64,000 nt of DNA from Nematostella vectensis (lineage: Eukaryota > Cnidaria > Anthozoa > Actiniaria > Edwardsiidae), in assembly GCF_932526225.1 (NCBI RefSeq), contig NC_064035.1:6633501-6697500 (forward strand), read 5' to 3'. The notes under the pieces are model-generated. The model did not search any database. It was given only the letters and a program-made list of their open reading frames with translations, and was not told the DNA's origin. Made by a program: the position numbers and the translations under genes. The stretch's first letter is position 1. Each line of letters starts with the position of its first letter. Below are positions 47,701 through 61,059 of this stretch, piece by piece.

Positions 47701-50700
47701 TAAGAACCCCTGCGTACAGTTGACAGATAGTGAATGCGTTACTAAAAACAGCTCTATCAGACACAACTACAGCTTACTTCCTTGTGAGCAAAAACCTAAA
47801 GTCAACGACAGCCAGTTCTCTCGTTAGGGCACACATTTTATACACTCTCAAAAGTTCACGCTCGAAGATCCAGCGTACTTTGCGGGCGCTCAAAACGGTC
47901 ACCACGCGGGGGTGACCTTTGGGAGCGCCCGCAAAGTACGCCGGATCTTCGAGCATGTTCAAAGTTCCGATGGCAAATCATTCAGTCAAATACAATAACA
48001 ATTACCTTCATTAATAAGAAACCTCAATTATAGGACACTTTGTGTGCGTCCACTATTAAGAGCAAAAGTAAAGCAAAAGTCGTTTGCTCTACTAGAAATT
48101 AAAAACAAACGAGCTCTGAGCGTCTGATGTAGCCAATTAGCGTTGGCCAAGACGAATATCACGTGTGTTTGGTAGTACCTGGGAGGAATGCCCTTTTTAT
48201 GTGATCAAATGTCAAGTATTAATCTCTAGGTTAGCGCTAAACCTGCTTTCTAGGAACCGGTCCCGGGGTATGGGGGTTAAAAGAAGTGTAGGATTCCAAG
48301 AACAAAAGGCGAAAGTGTGATTCAAAGTTAAGGATAAGCGCCAGAAATACAAACCTCAGGATATTGTGTACAATACACCCGTACGTCGCATTGTTAGTGC
48401 TAATAGTTATAGGCCTGAATCAGAATTGTAGTTAGCCAGCAATAGGTAGTTCATTATAGTGTTCAGTCTGTGTGTTTGGCGTGTTTGTCGGTGTCTGTTC
48501 CACTCGTGGGAAGTGTGATATGATTTTAGTGTGAGGTGATGAAGGTGGTGGAGGTGGATGTATGAACTATGCGGTGCATTGGGTGTGAGAATGTAAAACA
48601 ATTAGAATGTTAGATTAAACCTCATTTTGCATTTAGTGTCTTTGAGCTGGTACAATTAGCTTAAAAGCAAAGCAATATTTTTTTTAGCTTCTAGAGACTA
48701 TTAATTTACGTGTTATTTTAATTATTTAAAAATTGCTGCTATTACAACAATAAAGGCAGCTAAACCATATCTCCCCCCCCCCTACGTCCACCCCTCCCCT
48801 CGAGTCATGTGATGCGTGACGTGGGACATGATTGACAGGTACCTCTTTGTATGCCGAGCTCTGGTTAGTGAATGCTGAATACTCCTGTAGTAGTGCAAAG
48901 AAAACCATTCAAGTTACTCGAGGCACATGTTTCAGTCATAGACGTGAACGAATAATGGAGCAAAAGCCAAGCTCTGAAATAGACTTAAAATGCAGTTGCA
49001 CGTAATACATGTTAAGTTTTACGTCTTGAAATAATGGACGGTATTTAATATGCATACATCCGACAGTGCATACGGATCGTGGAGTATGACAGTTTAAAGA
49101 CATTTTAAAAAATGTGTAGGATGTGTAAATGGATTGTGTAAACAGATGTGTACATGATGTGTACGATGACTTAAAGAATGTCTACAATGTACACACGAAA
49201 TGTGTTTTTGTCGCCCTTTTTCATTTCCATTTACTTTGATTTTGACTTTCTTCAGTTTCTTCCAGTTTCGTCTTTTTTCCTCTCATACCACTCTCTACGC
49301 CCCTTTTCTATTTGTTTTTTCGCATTTTACGGCTTTAAATACCACGGACGGGTCCCATGAAAGTGTATGTAAAGATGTCCGTACCGGATATCCCATCCGA
49401 TGTCCCTTCTTCCACCGTGTTTTTTTTTTATTGTTATCCAACCAACAGTCAATAGAAAGAAGAAAAAAGGTTAGAAAAATAGAAAGCGGAATGATAAATC
49501 CCCTTTCTTGCATTTTCAGGAGTAGGCCATTTAGTGACTCGTGAAAATGCTCCGCCCATCTGCTCCATCGGGATCATGTTGCTGTTTATGTCTTTTGCCT
49601 CGCGTAACTGATCCATCGTCCTCCAGCTAGTTTTTGGCTAGCGTCATATAGAAAATAGTTTGTTTAGACCGCAGTTCCTTAAGCATGATTTGCACTATCG
49701 GACGGACTTTGTACGTGTATAGGGTGTATACAAACACGTGTACGATATGTACGTGAAAAGTGTATAATGTGTACGATATGCACATAAAATGTGTAGAATG
49801 TGTACGATATGTACATGCGATGTGTAGGATGTGTACGATATGTACATGCGATGTGTAGAATGTGTATGAAAAGGAACAGGAAATGTGTACGATATGTACA
49901 TGCGATGTGTAGAATGTGTAAGAAATGCACATGAAATGTGTACGATATGTACATGAAATGTGTAGAATGTGTACGATATGGGTCATGAAAGGTGTATCGG
50001 AATGTGTACGATGCGTATGACCTTGGAATAGGAATTTACAAATGGTAAAGGAGTTGGTTAGCTGTCAGTCAGATGGAAAACCCAAGAAAGTTGAACACAT
50101 TCTTGAATGAAAGAGAGTACCTACTTCAGCACCATCAATCCGATTTTATGAAATCAAGCACACGGTTCCAGACCGGCGGGCCCAGTGGTGGTAATGCAAG
50201 TTTGCACCTCTTTATGAAAGTTTTCCTGTGTTTTTTAGACTCATGGTGCACACCCCCCCTTGAAAAACAACCATTAACCATCCAAAGCTTAAAGCAAATA
50301 ATACTCTTCCCGAAATTCAATACCAAAATTCGCTAAAATTTATTTTCCCTATGTGGAAAATGTTATTGGCAACGCCGACATACCCATGACTTGTTGATAA
50401 AGTATAACGCTTCGAATGGTAGGGCGGCCAGGAAATCCAGTATAAACCAACCCTTGAGATAGTGAATTGCGATGGCTTTCTGTTCGTAAACGATCCGTCC
50501 AGCCTTGTTCACAAAAGTCGTCCGAAAGTGGACCACTATGTCCAAAATAAAGAAGAGTTCTATAACCATGTCCACTATGATTAGGTCCCTAGCCTTGCCG
50601 TGCCTGCTGAACGCTACGTTGTATGGGACCTGCGGAGAATCAAGATACTTTGAGCGCGCTTCATTTATGGGAATCTTGGAGTGTGTAAATCAAAGAGCGA

Positions 50701-53700
50701 TGTGGTGTTATAGCGTGGTTTGAGCTGATCGACATTCTTTAAGCTCTGTCAGACAAATACAAGCTTGTGATTTGTTTATCTCATATTGGGCGAAACCTGT
50801 TTAACATGTTAAATAGAGACACTACCTCATATGATGGAACTTTTAAGTTAAACAGACATTTAAAATTAAAAAGACATTTTCCAGACATGGGGGTCTTTGT
50901 CGTATTTGAGCACGAATGTGAGGCTTAGGTGGGCTTCTAACGTTTGTTTATAAGTTCCACATGACCCACTTCTCTGGAAAATGACCCACTATACTATAAT
51001 CGTGGACCGGGGCTTGTGACGTCATTTAAGGTCATGTGTTGTGACGTCACATTCCATGACGTCATTGATCATCACGTGTTTGTACCCACCATGATGGCGA
51101 TGTAGAAAGTCAAGATCAGCACCCACCAATCCCAGAGGCTTTTCACGTTGCTGTAGTGTAAGAACAATAGCTTGGACTTCTTAGTGGTTTCCCTCTTGTA
51201 CAATGGTAGGCGCTCAGATGTGAAGGAGAACGACTAAAACAGAAAGAACATGTCATGTCAATTGATTATTCAACGATGCCCCCATTTATCAGCACTATAG
51301 TCAAGACGTTTATATATATTGAGATCGAGAAAGTGTTGTCCTAATATATGGTACCAGGCTTCCTGTGGTGCATTTCACCGGCAGGAGCTAGGTACGGGTC
51401 TGGTGGATACAATTTTCACCATGAACTTTCACCCACCCGTGATCTCTTTGTGGGCCTGCGTGACTGCGGCTTTGTCGCGCTGTTGGACTGCTGATACTGG
51501 CGTGACAGATGAAGTAACACATCCCGACTGAACTTGCGTGACCGTGAACGGGTCAGCTTTCTCTCCCCAGGCCCCGTCCGACTGCTTGCTGCAGCGACAT
51601 GCAGTAAAGAAAATTTGCCAAAAATATCAGAACAGTTACCAAAAATGTCGTTTATTTTGAACGCAATGAATTCTATATAAGGAAGGTAATCAATTCCTAT
51701 ATGGCCCCCCCTTTCTGCTCGTACATCGATTACCGTTCTCGTCGCGATCATGGGTAGCCTCTCCGCTCTGTTTGCGCTTCGTGACGTCCTTATGCGAGAC
51801 CAAGAATAACACCACTGTTCCTTTCTCATTTTTAATCGGGACAATGTCCAGCAGGCAGAAAAAATGGGAGCCTGTAGACAGGGAAAACCTCGTCATTTAC
51901 CGAGCAACACATCAAGGAGTTAAAACGCATAAAACATAACAACCTTTGAAAAACTCGCAAACATTTAACGACACATTTTGTTGTGAAACGCGCAGGCGAT
52001 AATTAGGACACTTCAAGCTTAGACGAGAACAATTTATATATAAATAATATATCATTATTGCTTATATATTGTGTGACTCTTCTTCAGGGCCGGCGGCGTA
52101 GGCGAGGCGCTGGCCTTAAAAGTGGACTGGGGGGGGGGGGGGGGGGGGGGGGGGGGTTGGGAGGTGGAGGGAATGGGGTTTCTAACAAACAAGACATCGC
52201 TGATTTAGAACCTGGATTTTGGAAGTGATCAAACTTCGTGTTTAGCGAGCTGGACGCATATTCCCTCTGATACTTAAATCTAGTAAGTCTGTGTGTGTGT
52301 TTCTGTTACGTGTTTCGACTGCTCTATGTAAAAGAAAGGCAAAATATCATTTGAATAACAAATGCGGATCCATATATGCTATTGGGGAGATATTGAATTA
52401 GAGAGGTAAACTATGATATTGAGGTTCTTCCCAGTACTTCAAGCAAATCTTTAGTGAAAGGCATTGCGTCAGGATGTTACTACTAGACGACATATTCGCT
52501 CCACAAATATGTACGCATGAAAAATACAAAGAGCTTTTTTGTTTGCTTCACGTCTTAATAGATAACCCCCTACAACGAACAGAAAGATAAAATTTCAACG
52601 GAAAACTTCCCATTCGATTGCTCGAGGGTCCTGCGCCCGAGTAAACAAACTGGGTACGGAGCATAAAACTAGCTGTTGTAAGAAATAAAAGACTTGATGA
52701 ATTGTAATATCTGTAACTGCAATTTTAACAGTTATATTTTAAATTAACGCTCTTTTCTAGGACAGGCCGTAGAAATTATTATTTTTTTAGAGAGATGTCT
52801 TTTTAAAATTCGTGTCCAGCGACTATGATGATATTGAGAATTGTTCTAGTTTACGTCAAAAACGATGTTTTGCGAAACTACATACTTGTGTTGACTTGTT
52901 AGATTTAAAACAACGTCGCTCATCACATCACCGTATATCTCATTTTACCATTATTTGTACAAAGAGATTCTTGAAATGACGTCTTTCTTCAAGTAATACT
53001 GATAGTGTCGTGCCTTGGATGAGTAAGCGCCTAGCACATATATCAAGTATTTCATAGCGTTAGATTGAAAAAAAAATATTGCAAAAACGCGTAATTGAGT
53101 TCATTTAAATCATATTTATCTAGTGGAGATTTTTTTTGGCTGCTGCTTTAAATACTATAGTGTTAGTGGAGTGCTGTAATGGCGGTTTTAAATATATCGC
53201 AGTTTTTTTACTTTTAAGATCCCTCTAAAAATTATCAGGTTTAACCATGATTCTGGCGGCACGTAATCAGTCAGAATGGAATGCAATTAATAGAAACTAA
53301 GAGATATCTTGGAGATTATTTAACAATTGAACGCTAATAGCATAAACTATGTTCTTTTAGTAGGCTTTTTGTGAGTTTTAAAATCCTTTCAGCCTGTATG
53401 TCTACCAGCATCCACCGCGGCACATCACAAGAGACGTGAGGATAATTCGGTAACAAGATTTCGCATACTGGGAAAGCGATGCTATTTGTGATTACCATAG
53501 TAATTCTGTGCTTTTTGCCGTGACGAACTCTAGCTGAGATAACCAGAACATGTTTTTTTCTTTTCTTATTTTACATGTCAGCAGTATGAGCAAAACTTTT
53601 GTGAATACTAGTAGGGCTATAGTTCAAGGAAACCAGGTGAAAAAAAAGAGGTATTTTATCGTCATGGGTTTTCATTGAGAGACAGTTAGCTTAACAATCC

Positions 53701-56700
53701 TTCAGAAGAGAGACGAGAGCTAACTTGAAAAATCTCAAATGAATCATCGTGTCCTCCTTCTCGTCCGCTCTTGAAGCTTGTTAATACAAGTTAGTAGAGA
53801 TTCGACCTTTAGCGTGTTCAACGGGAAAATGGGCAACTAGAGACATCTCTTATTTAGGTATAAGAATAAAGAGTGTTGAATAAATTGTCGATGTTATTGC
53901 AATCTTATTGTATTATCGGAGTGACAGTGAGTGACATTGGCAGTCGACAAGATCGGCAGTGCCTGACCCTCGTGTTTCCCGCCGCGCGTTATAACATGAA
54001 AGAGTCATCAAGGCTTCTTTTTCAGTACACACACACAGGATGCGTTTTTATGTAGCTAAGGGAAATCTATTAGAGGTATCCTTCTGAGATGTATCACTCA
54101 AGTTATTTTAATTGTTTTTTTCCCTTTTTAAAGCCGAGTTTTTGTAGTCGTAAAAGGCTTTTCACTGTTTAAGAGAGTACTTACAGTTTCAATTAAATCA
54201 AGCTATAGACTTTGTTCGGTGAAGTTTAAATGCCTTTGGGCGGTAGCCACTCTAAATTGTAATGTTATTATATCTTTTTGTGTTTTTTCTTTTTGTGAAA
54301 TTACGGCACAATAACCTTTCAAATGTTGGGCTTACTTCATTTCAGCGTTTTTTCATGAAAAGCATGTGCAATTTTCGAGATGTTGGCCTAATTGGTCAGG
54401 TTTAATTTCCCTACGGTTGCCAAAGCACTCAATAGCTGAGGAAGTTTTTATACTCCCAAGGATACATGATTATCAACACTAGAGCCGTTAACGGAACTTG
54501 CTAGAAAGCTATTAAAACTAGCGAAGATATATTGGCTTAGTCAACATCTGTAAACAACCCTGGGTTTGGCGGAAGAGCTCTGTTTTGTTCCCGTTTTTTT
54601 AAACCGAATATTGAACTTTTAACATCCTTACACAATATATCCGATTTAATCCTGTTTTTTTAATAAAAGCCGTTTTCTTTTTGCAAATAGGGGTGGCATA
54701 TTTTTTTATTAGAGAGTGATCTAATAACGTGCAGAGCAATAGCAACACAAATAGAGTGCCGCGTTTTGATGAAATTAAAATGCCGACCAAGAACTGGCAA
54801 CTAGATGATAATAAAAAATGCAATAATAAAATAAGTTTTTTTCCCCTAAGAGCGATGTACGTAAATGCACCAATAACAGTATGATGGGCCATTTCATCCA
54901 AAAAACACTGCGGAAAACATGAAAAGATGAGCTCTTTGTTTAGGTTATAAGAATGATAAGTTCGAACACTACCTTCTATCTTTTGATGAAAATTGCATTA
55001 TGGTACTTGCTTTCTATCTAACATTGATGAAAATGTTACAAAATATCTAAAAAAAATCGTAAGAAAACAACCCACATTTTAATCGTTATTCTGACAAGGT
55101 TCTCTTTTACTGTGACTATTCATATTCGACTTCTCTTATCGCACATGACGGTTAGGCATGATCGTTAGCGCTTGCTAGCCCGCAAGACTTCTTTAGGACG
55201 GCGTTTTGACGAGAGATGTCACGGAAACGCTCGTGAGAAACCGGATAACGAAGAGTTAAGCTTTTCTTCAAATACTGTAGCACGTAAATTTTTTTGTTTG
55301 TTGCAGTGCCGATACTTTCTCGTGTTTCTATTAAAAATACCGTGGTACCCATAAAGATGTATTTCTAATGGGCCAGAAAGAATCTTGAGAACTGTGTACT
55401 GGATCATAAATTTAATGAAGAAAATATAGTTTGGGGTTTTTTCGGTCAGAGGGAGAGAAAAATGACCAGGAAACGGGGAATTGGTATCTTAATTACATGT
55501 CCCTTGGGGGTCCCTAGGAATAAGATAAAACTGAGAGATAAATATGGCGATGTGTTACTGAATAGTCATCTATTCGATCAACATTCTAATAAAATGGAGA
55601 TTGTAAGGCTTCCAATAGTCAAACCAACTGGTCCTTAAGCATTTACTCTTAAAACAACCAACACAAGACATTTAAGATAGCGCTAGATAAATAAAAAGCC
55701 TGTTCTTATCAGCTGTGGTAACTATAGAAACGATGACTTAGGGATTTCGTCGATTAGTCATAGGTATATCGAATATAATGGCAGATCACTTTCTCGAGGC
55801 AGACAGCTGAAGACTTTTTGGTCGAGTTTTTTGACAAGATAACGAAAACAAGACAGGGATAAGGCAGTCTCACGTACGAAGAACATACAAAATCCCTTTT
55901 TATTCAGTCTGATTTCTTTCTACGAGTAGCATAGAAAAATGGTTCCGTGTAAAGCAGATTCAAGGTAGCCTTATAAATCAAAGCATTAACAGTGACCAGA
56001 TTTGCTTCCTTCTAGTTGGTCATTACTTTTGAAAGCCATCCTTTAACAAAGACGTGCGGAAGATATGTCGTCTTATGTACACGTTGGGTGATAACGTTAA
56101 AACCCGATATTCTTAGACTTTCAAGTATCAAATATTCTACTACGACATACTCGATATAAAACTCTAAAAATCGCTACGAATTACGTTTTTGCTGGTCTAG
56201 TTTTTTTTAATACCAGATGTATATTGAGAATAGCAGGGTTTCATGCGAACTATCGGTCCGTTAGGCTTGTTATTACGTACTGTCGTGTTATCCTCTTTGT
56301 TTTCCGCGTGTTAGCTGTCATATTGCGCTCTCATCTCCCGTACGCCCCCAGGGCTAATGCTGTATCATCGACTACAAACAGTACTTAGCTAGAGCAGTTG
56401 ATATAGACATAGGTGGCCGCCGCATATGGGACTTGTAACGCTCAACAAAAAGAACGGTAAATTTTACACTCAAGTGAATGAAAATCTACCGGTGGGATTC
56501 ACCCACGCATGTAGCGGTGTCGACTAAACGGCAAATCCCAAATCACTAGTATAATATGAGAACGACAGGAATCAAAACACTTGAGATGTACTCTGTTGAA
56601 GACACAAATAAATATACTGACGGCATAATATTAAGGTTATGCCGGAAAGAGTAAGATTCTCGATTATTTTGTAAGATTTCACACTTATTTTCAGTGAGTA

Positions 56701-58260
56701 AGTTATTCGGTTCTATAAGACTAGTAGAAATAGAAAAGAAGCTAGTTAATCAAAGAGAACGCAAACAGAAAAGTACAACACTGTACAAGCTTGGGAACAG
56801 GTGCTCAGAGGATGAGTAATAGCAACGGGAGAACAGCAAAACGTAGGCTTAGAATAAGTGCATATCTGTACAAAAAACGAGAAACGAACGAGAAATGAAC
56901 TATTGTTCTGTTGGAGTATACGCCAAATCATTGCTTTTATCAATACTGCAAAAAATCTCCTAAAAGGAATGAACACAGTCTGTATTTACTTTGATGATGT
57001 TATGTCTATTTCAACCAAAATCACACTACACTGTCGTTTAAATTCCTCGATTCATTTGTTAACCTCGAACGAACTCCGATATTTTAATCTATTTTTGATA
57101 GAGTCTTAATTTTCAGGAGCAATTTGGCGGATCTCTGTGTTGTAGAGTAAAACTAGTGCCAATGCTAAATTAAACAAAAGCACTTTTTTTTACTTCCTTT
57201 TGCGAATTGAGCGCATCCTAACGAGTTTCCACGTGCTGTCCTCACCGCTGTTTGGGTGCCTTCTCCTCTTTATGTTCAGTATTATGGCTGGTGGCCTAGG
57301 TTAATATTTTATGAATACAAGAGGGGAACTATTAGAACGATTCAAGGGTAGTTGAGCAGTATGAATATATGTAAATTCACGCGACTGTTTGCGCTTGCTT
57401 GGAGTATTATTGCATTTTGAATAGCGCGATTTAATTGCATCCAGTAAAGAATACGTACAGACTACATGCTCTAAGACCAACGAACCTACACGTAGGAAAT
57501 AATGCCCGCTCTTACAACGCTCACTGCTAACCGCTTGTAATGTATATCAGTGACAAATATGAATAACACTGGACTTTATACTAAAACACGAAGGTGTAAA
57601 TTCGACACTGGTCTTTAATCATATGAAACCTACCATTCTTTCTGTAGAAAATGACTTCTTTTTTCAATTCTTTTTGCGTCTTCAGAGCGTTTTGTATATT
57701 TCTCACGTCCTCCTGATTAGTTTCAAGTCCGTAGAGGAAATTACATGCGCATGTTCTTCGCATGAGCTCTGTTCTAGTAAACCCAGTGAGTTCACAGAAG
57801 CCATCGCTACAATACACGATAGGGTAGTTGTTCTTCTCTTGTGCACTTCCCAGCACGAAGTTACTATCTGCGAAAGGTTTAACCCCAAGTAAAAGGAGTA
57901 TGAAAAAAGATCATCACGAGCAATTAGAGGCATAATCATCTCTAAGGAAAGATAAAATTGATAAAATATCTTAGGAATCCTGCTGCATTAAAATCACTAC
58001 ATTAAGCATTCGTGAAATAAGAAATCATTTTTAAAACGGATTTTGCGGTTTAAATGCACTGGTTTAAATCGAGATGTATTTTTACAAAACAGTCTTTGTT
58101 GTACATCGCTGCCTCGATGCTAGTGTGCACTCAAATGTACTGTAGTTAACGCGTTTACGTGATGAGCGATGGGATTTTACTTACTTCCATGGTCGAATTT
58201 CTGCGCGATAGTCTCCAGGAATGTATTCTGTGGGGCGAATCGGCCTCTTCGCATTGGCAT
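41970..58260 (-). CDS. Elk-type voltage-gated K+ channel (KCNH3/4/8-like), 12 exons, 1609 aa
   Basis: Tetrameric plasma-membrane K+ channel subunit. Exons (minus): 58260-58185, 57867-57634, 51871-51734, 51588-51437, 51233-51090, 50629-50384, 47709-47558, 47181-46940, 46618-46419, 45796-45547, 45193-44994, 44765-41970. All phases join; the sum is 4830 nt. The start [23 protein letters not shown] matches the Elk N-terminus (APQNTFLDTIATRFDG). The PAS domain reads [15 protein letters not shown] and [14 protein letters not shown]1 is in [18 protein letters not shown]2-S3 contain VPYNVAF and [16 protein letters not shown]4 is [20 protein letters not shown]. Selectivity filter TVGFGN lies near residue 440. 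C-linker [18 protein letters not shown] leads to a cyclic-nucleotide-binding homology domain ending at LTYDL. Elk rather than Erg is favoured by the [23 protein letters not shown] and PGEYL segments. Confidence 0.92.
45877..46250. repeat. about 75-bp tandem repeat with nine CACGTG boxes, in a channel intron
   Basis: Units carry GCACGTGACTGTCTCG, CTACGTCACAAGTA, GGACACGTGATCGAG and TGTATAGTTCATTTATCT. CACGTG appears nine times within about 320 bp, two per unit, and decays in the last copy (CACGCGAGC). It lies between the C-linker exon and the following exon of the Elk-type gene. Confidence 0.85.
47215..47500. repeat. 60-bp tandem repeat with shorter decayed copies, in a channel intron
   Basis: ATATCACACA recurs at about 47259, 47319 and 47379 (60-bp period), with ACGGATATCGGACAAAC between. 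Two shorter relatives follow (GATGTTATACACAAACGG, GACGTCATACACAAGC). It starts about 35 bp from the acceptor side of the pore exon. Confidence 0.8.
47860..47954. repeat. 95-nt near-perfect hairpin in a channel intron
   Basis: The left arm GCTCGAAGATCCAGCGTACT then TTGCGGGCGCTC pairs with the right arm GAGCGCCCGCAAAGTACGCC then GGATCTTCGAGC. Arms are about 44 bp with a few mismatches and a 7-base loop (ACGCGGG). It could be a MITE remnant, a cruciform, or a small-RNA precursor. There is no coding role despite the short open frames through it. Confidence 0.85.
48000..49700. other. channel intron, no exon seen
   Basis: AT-rich intron between the S4-S5 exon (47558-47709) and the S2-S3 exon (50384-50629). 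It has several short open frames without domains and a C10 run near 48774. Confidence 0.5.
49720..49990. repeat. about 30-bp minisatellite in a channel intron
   Basis: GTGTACGATATGTACATGCG plus ATGTGTAGAAT and variants recur about nine times. The minus-strand open frames reading TYRTHSTHF or HIVHILHIS are artefacts. Confidence 0.88.
51872..57633. other. 5.8-kb intron splitting the PAS domain of the Elk-type channel
   Basis: The intron interrupts the codon for the Gly in KNGS (phase 1) of the PAS domain. It contains a 28-G run at 52129-52156 and otherwise AT-rich unique-looking sequence. No exon, RNA gene or clear transposon was recognised. Confidence 0.55.
52129..52156. repeat. homopolymer run of 28 G
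   Basis: Uninterrupted G run followed by more G-rich sequence to about 52180. Length is likely to be polymorphic or assembly-sensitive. Confidence 0.9.
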
Positions 58261-61059
58261 TATTCACTGTAACCCGTCCCTCGTGTAAAAGCAGTCCACA
58301 TGTCAGTGCGGCGGTGCTTAAAACGCGTTTATTGACCAAAGGTAGACTTTCGCAGTTTCATCACCAGCGCTTGGCACATGTAAGCACGATCCCGGCAGGG
58401 CACGTCCCTCGCGCTAAAGCTGCTCTCCATAGCACCATCGAGATAGCTTTGTTCGGAGGAGTACTATTACAGTAAAACACGGGTTGGCGATGACCTAGTC
58501 AGAATGAGAATTAAAATAAGCGGTGATTGCCCGAGGAAGCCAATAGTATGCTAGGTAACAACCGAATCTGTCAATCACGGGCGGTAGCATGCACCTGCTA
58601 GCTGTGACTGGTCTATCCACGCTGGCTCGATCTAGCCCTCGGCAAAATTACTTCTATTTTTTCACACTTCCCTGTTAGTTTTTTTTTTAGTATTAGCGAG
58701 CCTTTTGTAACTGTCTAAGCAACATTCGTGTTATCAATATTGGCTTAAAAAGATAAGAGTGTAATTCGGCGATCTCCTATCTAAAAAGAGTCGAGGGTTT
58801 CTTTGCGATGGCCTATGCAGAGTCTTAACCATACTTGCAGTGTTTTGGTTTTGCTAGTGGAGTATAATGCATGTATAGAGATTATATTGTCCAAAACATT
58901 TGGTTATAGCGGCAAGGTCTGCTAGCATATTTTAAGGCTCTCAGGGGCATGCGTGCTCAAACGAACCGATTCGCCGTAGCGGGTTGTTTTTGTTTTGACA
59001 ATGTTTTCTTCCTCGTACTCTCGTCGGCTTTTCATTTTTTTTTTTTTTAGCATGCGATGATTTTAAATACTGCGGAAAAAACGGGAGGCAAATTAACATT
59101 TATTGCTCTGCATTGTATGGAATTCTATGCGCAATTTTCGCGCGAACTTACCGTCGCTATGAGACCGCCCGACAATCTACAGAATGCCATATTTATGTCT
59201 AAATCCACAATCTCTTCAATAATTAGCGCTTTACTGCAGACAGTTCGACTGGCGCACTCTCTGGCAAACAACCTTGTATAGGAACATTTTGAATGATATG
59301 GCATTAGCTTAACAAGCTTTTTTCGGAGGAGGAGACAGTTCAAATGCCTCGAAATTATAATCAGTTAAAAATCATTGGTTTAATTAACAATAAAGCTACA
59401 ATCATTTGAGTCTGTTTAAATGTGGAAATGAAAGTGAATTCCCGCTTGCATGCGCCTTCTTTAATTATTTGCTTGTTTGTTTGTTAACTGGACTAGAAAA
59501 TTTTAAGTACTGTTTTTACTTGATAAGCATGTCTTCGGCAGCAACACAATGTTTTGATAAATGACTTATCACGGAATTCTCTTAAGAAACAACAGAAGGT
59601 GAGGAGGTACGTTTTTTCCATTAGGGAACAATCAATTTTTATGACACAATGAAAACAATTGAGAGATAACATAAGGCTCATATCAATTTTGTTGTGTAGT
59701 ATAATTTTGATATTTAGCAACAATTTTCTTTTTACTGAATATTAATGTGTTTAAATATGACACCTGCGCTAATTTTTTAAATAATAGAATGTAATCCGTA
59801 TAATTTCCAAAAACAACCGTTTCTGTTTCACAAGCAATTAGTTCCATTTTGTTTTTCTTAACTGTGGATTGTTGATGAGAACAGCCTTAGGATATTTTCG
59901 CTAACTTAAGACTAAGGTTTTAACTGGTGTTCTTCGCCAGACAAACGTGGTTTGTTATGAAGCTGTCAATTAGCCCGACACGTCAAAAAGCCGCGAATCC
60001 CCCTTCGACAATCGGCGGGAAACGAGCCCTCACTAAGAATACATAAATACACTAAGAATACATAAATAAATAGTGCATCAAACAATGAATCACGCTGTTT
60101 AAAACCAGCCAAACCAGCGGCGCAAGGTGAACCATACTCTCTACGATGCTTCAGCATTTTGATCATAATTATGATTTGTTAATGGGGTGGTATTATTCTC
60201 GTTTTTAGCACAAGGACGCGTTCGACTTGAGATGAATACTACTTTGACACAATCCTATACGATAAGCAGACTATTAATATTGGCTTTATTTTGCCAAACG
60301 ATAATCATCCTTTATGCTTTTAAGATCTTGTTTTAATTGTGGAGCAATTTGGAGTAATACTATTCAAGCACGTGTCTGGATTGCTTAGAGAAACTAAGAA
60401 CTGGAAGAAAAATTACCTCTTGAAAAATCATCCTACCCACATTTATAAATATTAGATCTAAAAGTGCGGTTAGGTAGCGTGAAAGTTTTACCGAGAGGTT
60501 TGAGAGTCTAATCTAGACAAAAAGAAGAGACTGGTTAAATTGCGCTATCTATTTTATCAACAAATACAAGTAGCCGGACTTTTATGTGTAAGGGCTTTAT
60601 TGGAAAACAAAGTACCACGCATATAAGACACTTACAGCTCCACGAAGACAGCCAAATTGTTGTCTAGTCATATGCCATTAACATTATATTTCAGCAGCAT
60701 TTCAGAACCATGGTAAAAATGCTATACATGCTATATATATATATACGCTTGTTTAAAGTTAATAGCCAACCCAAGCTATCAACTTTAAAATATATAGATT
60801 TAGGCACTGCCTAAAAGCGGAGCCAGCATTGAACACCTTCTATGTTGACTGATTGAGGTATTTTGGGGGGATCTAGGATCCTGCTCTTTACTGAGATTTA
60901 TTTATTGTACCAACCAAATGGATCCAGGCCTTATCCAATAATTTAAATTATGCAGTACATCAAAGTTAACAAACACAATTCCTGGTGTGAATATGGCTGT
61001 CAAAGTTGTCAAGAGTCTAATGGTAAATTCTTATGTCCCATCTAGAAGTTTATAAATAT
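58261..61059. other. region upstream of the Elk-type channel gene, nothing recognised
   Basis: It should contain the channel promoter and any 5' UTR exon, but no distinctive promoter motif, exon or RNA gene was seen. Short open frames have no domains. Confidence 0.45.

Noticed and set aside
47774-47962. 62-codon minus frame and its plus partner
   Set aside because: Generated by the 95-nt hairpin; not an exon of the channel, whose phases close without it.
41970-58260. Assignment of the channel to the Erg (KCNH2) group from the GFGN filter and [12 protein letters not shown]
   Set aside because: Those are shared within Erg and Elk; the PAS sequence, N-terminus, S6-adjacent WYVIGLEE and [12 protein letters not shown] favour Elk.
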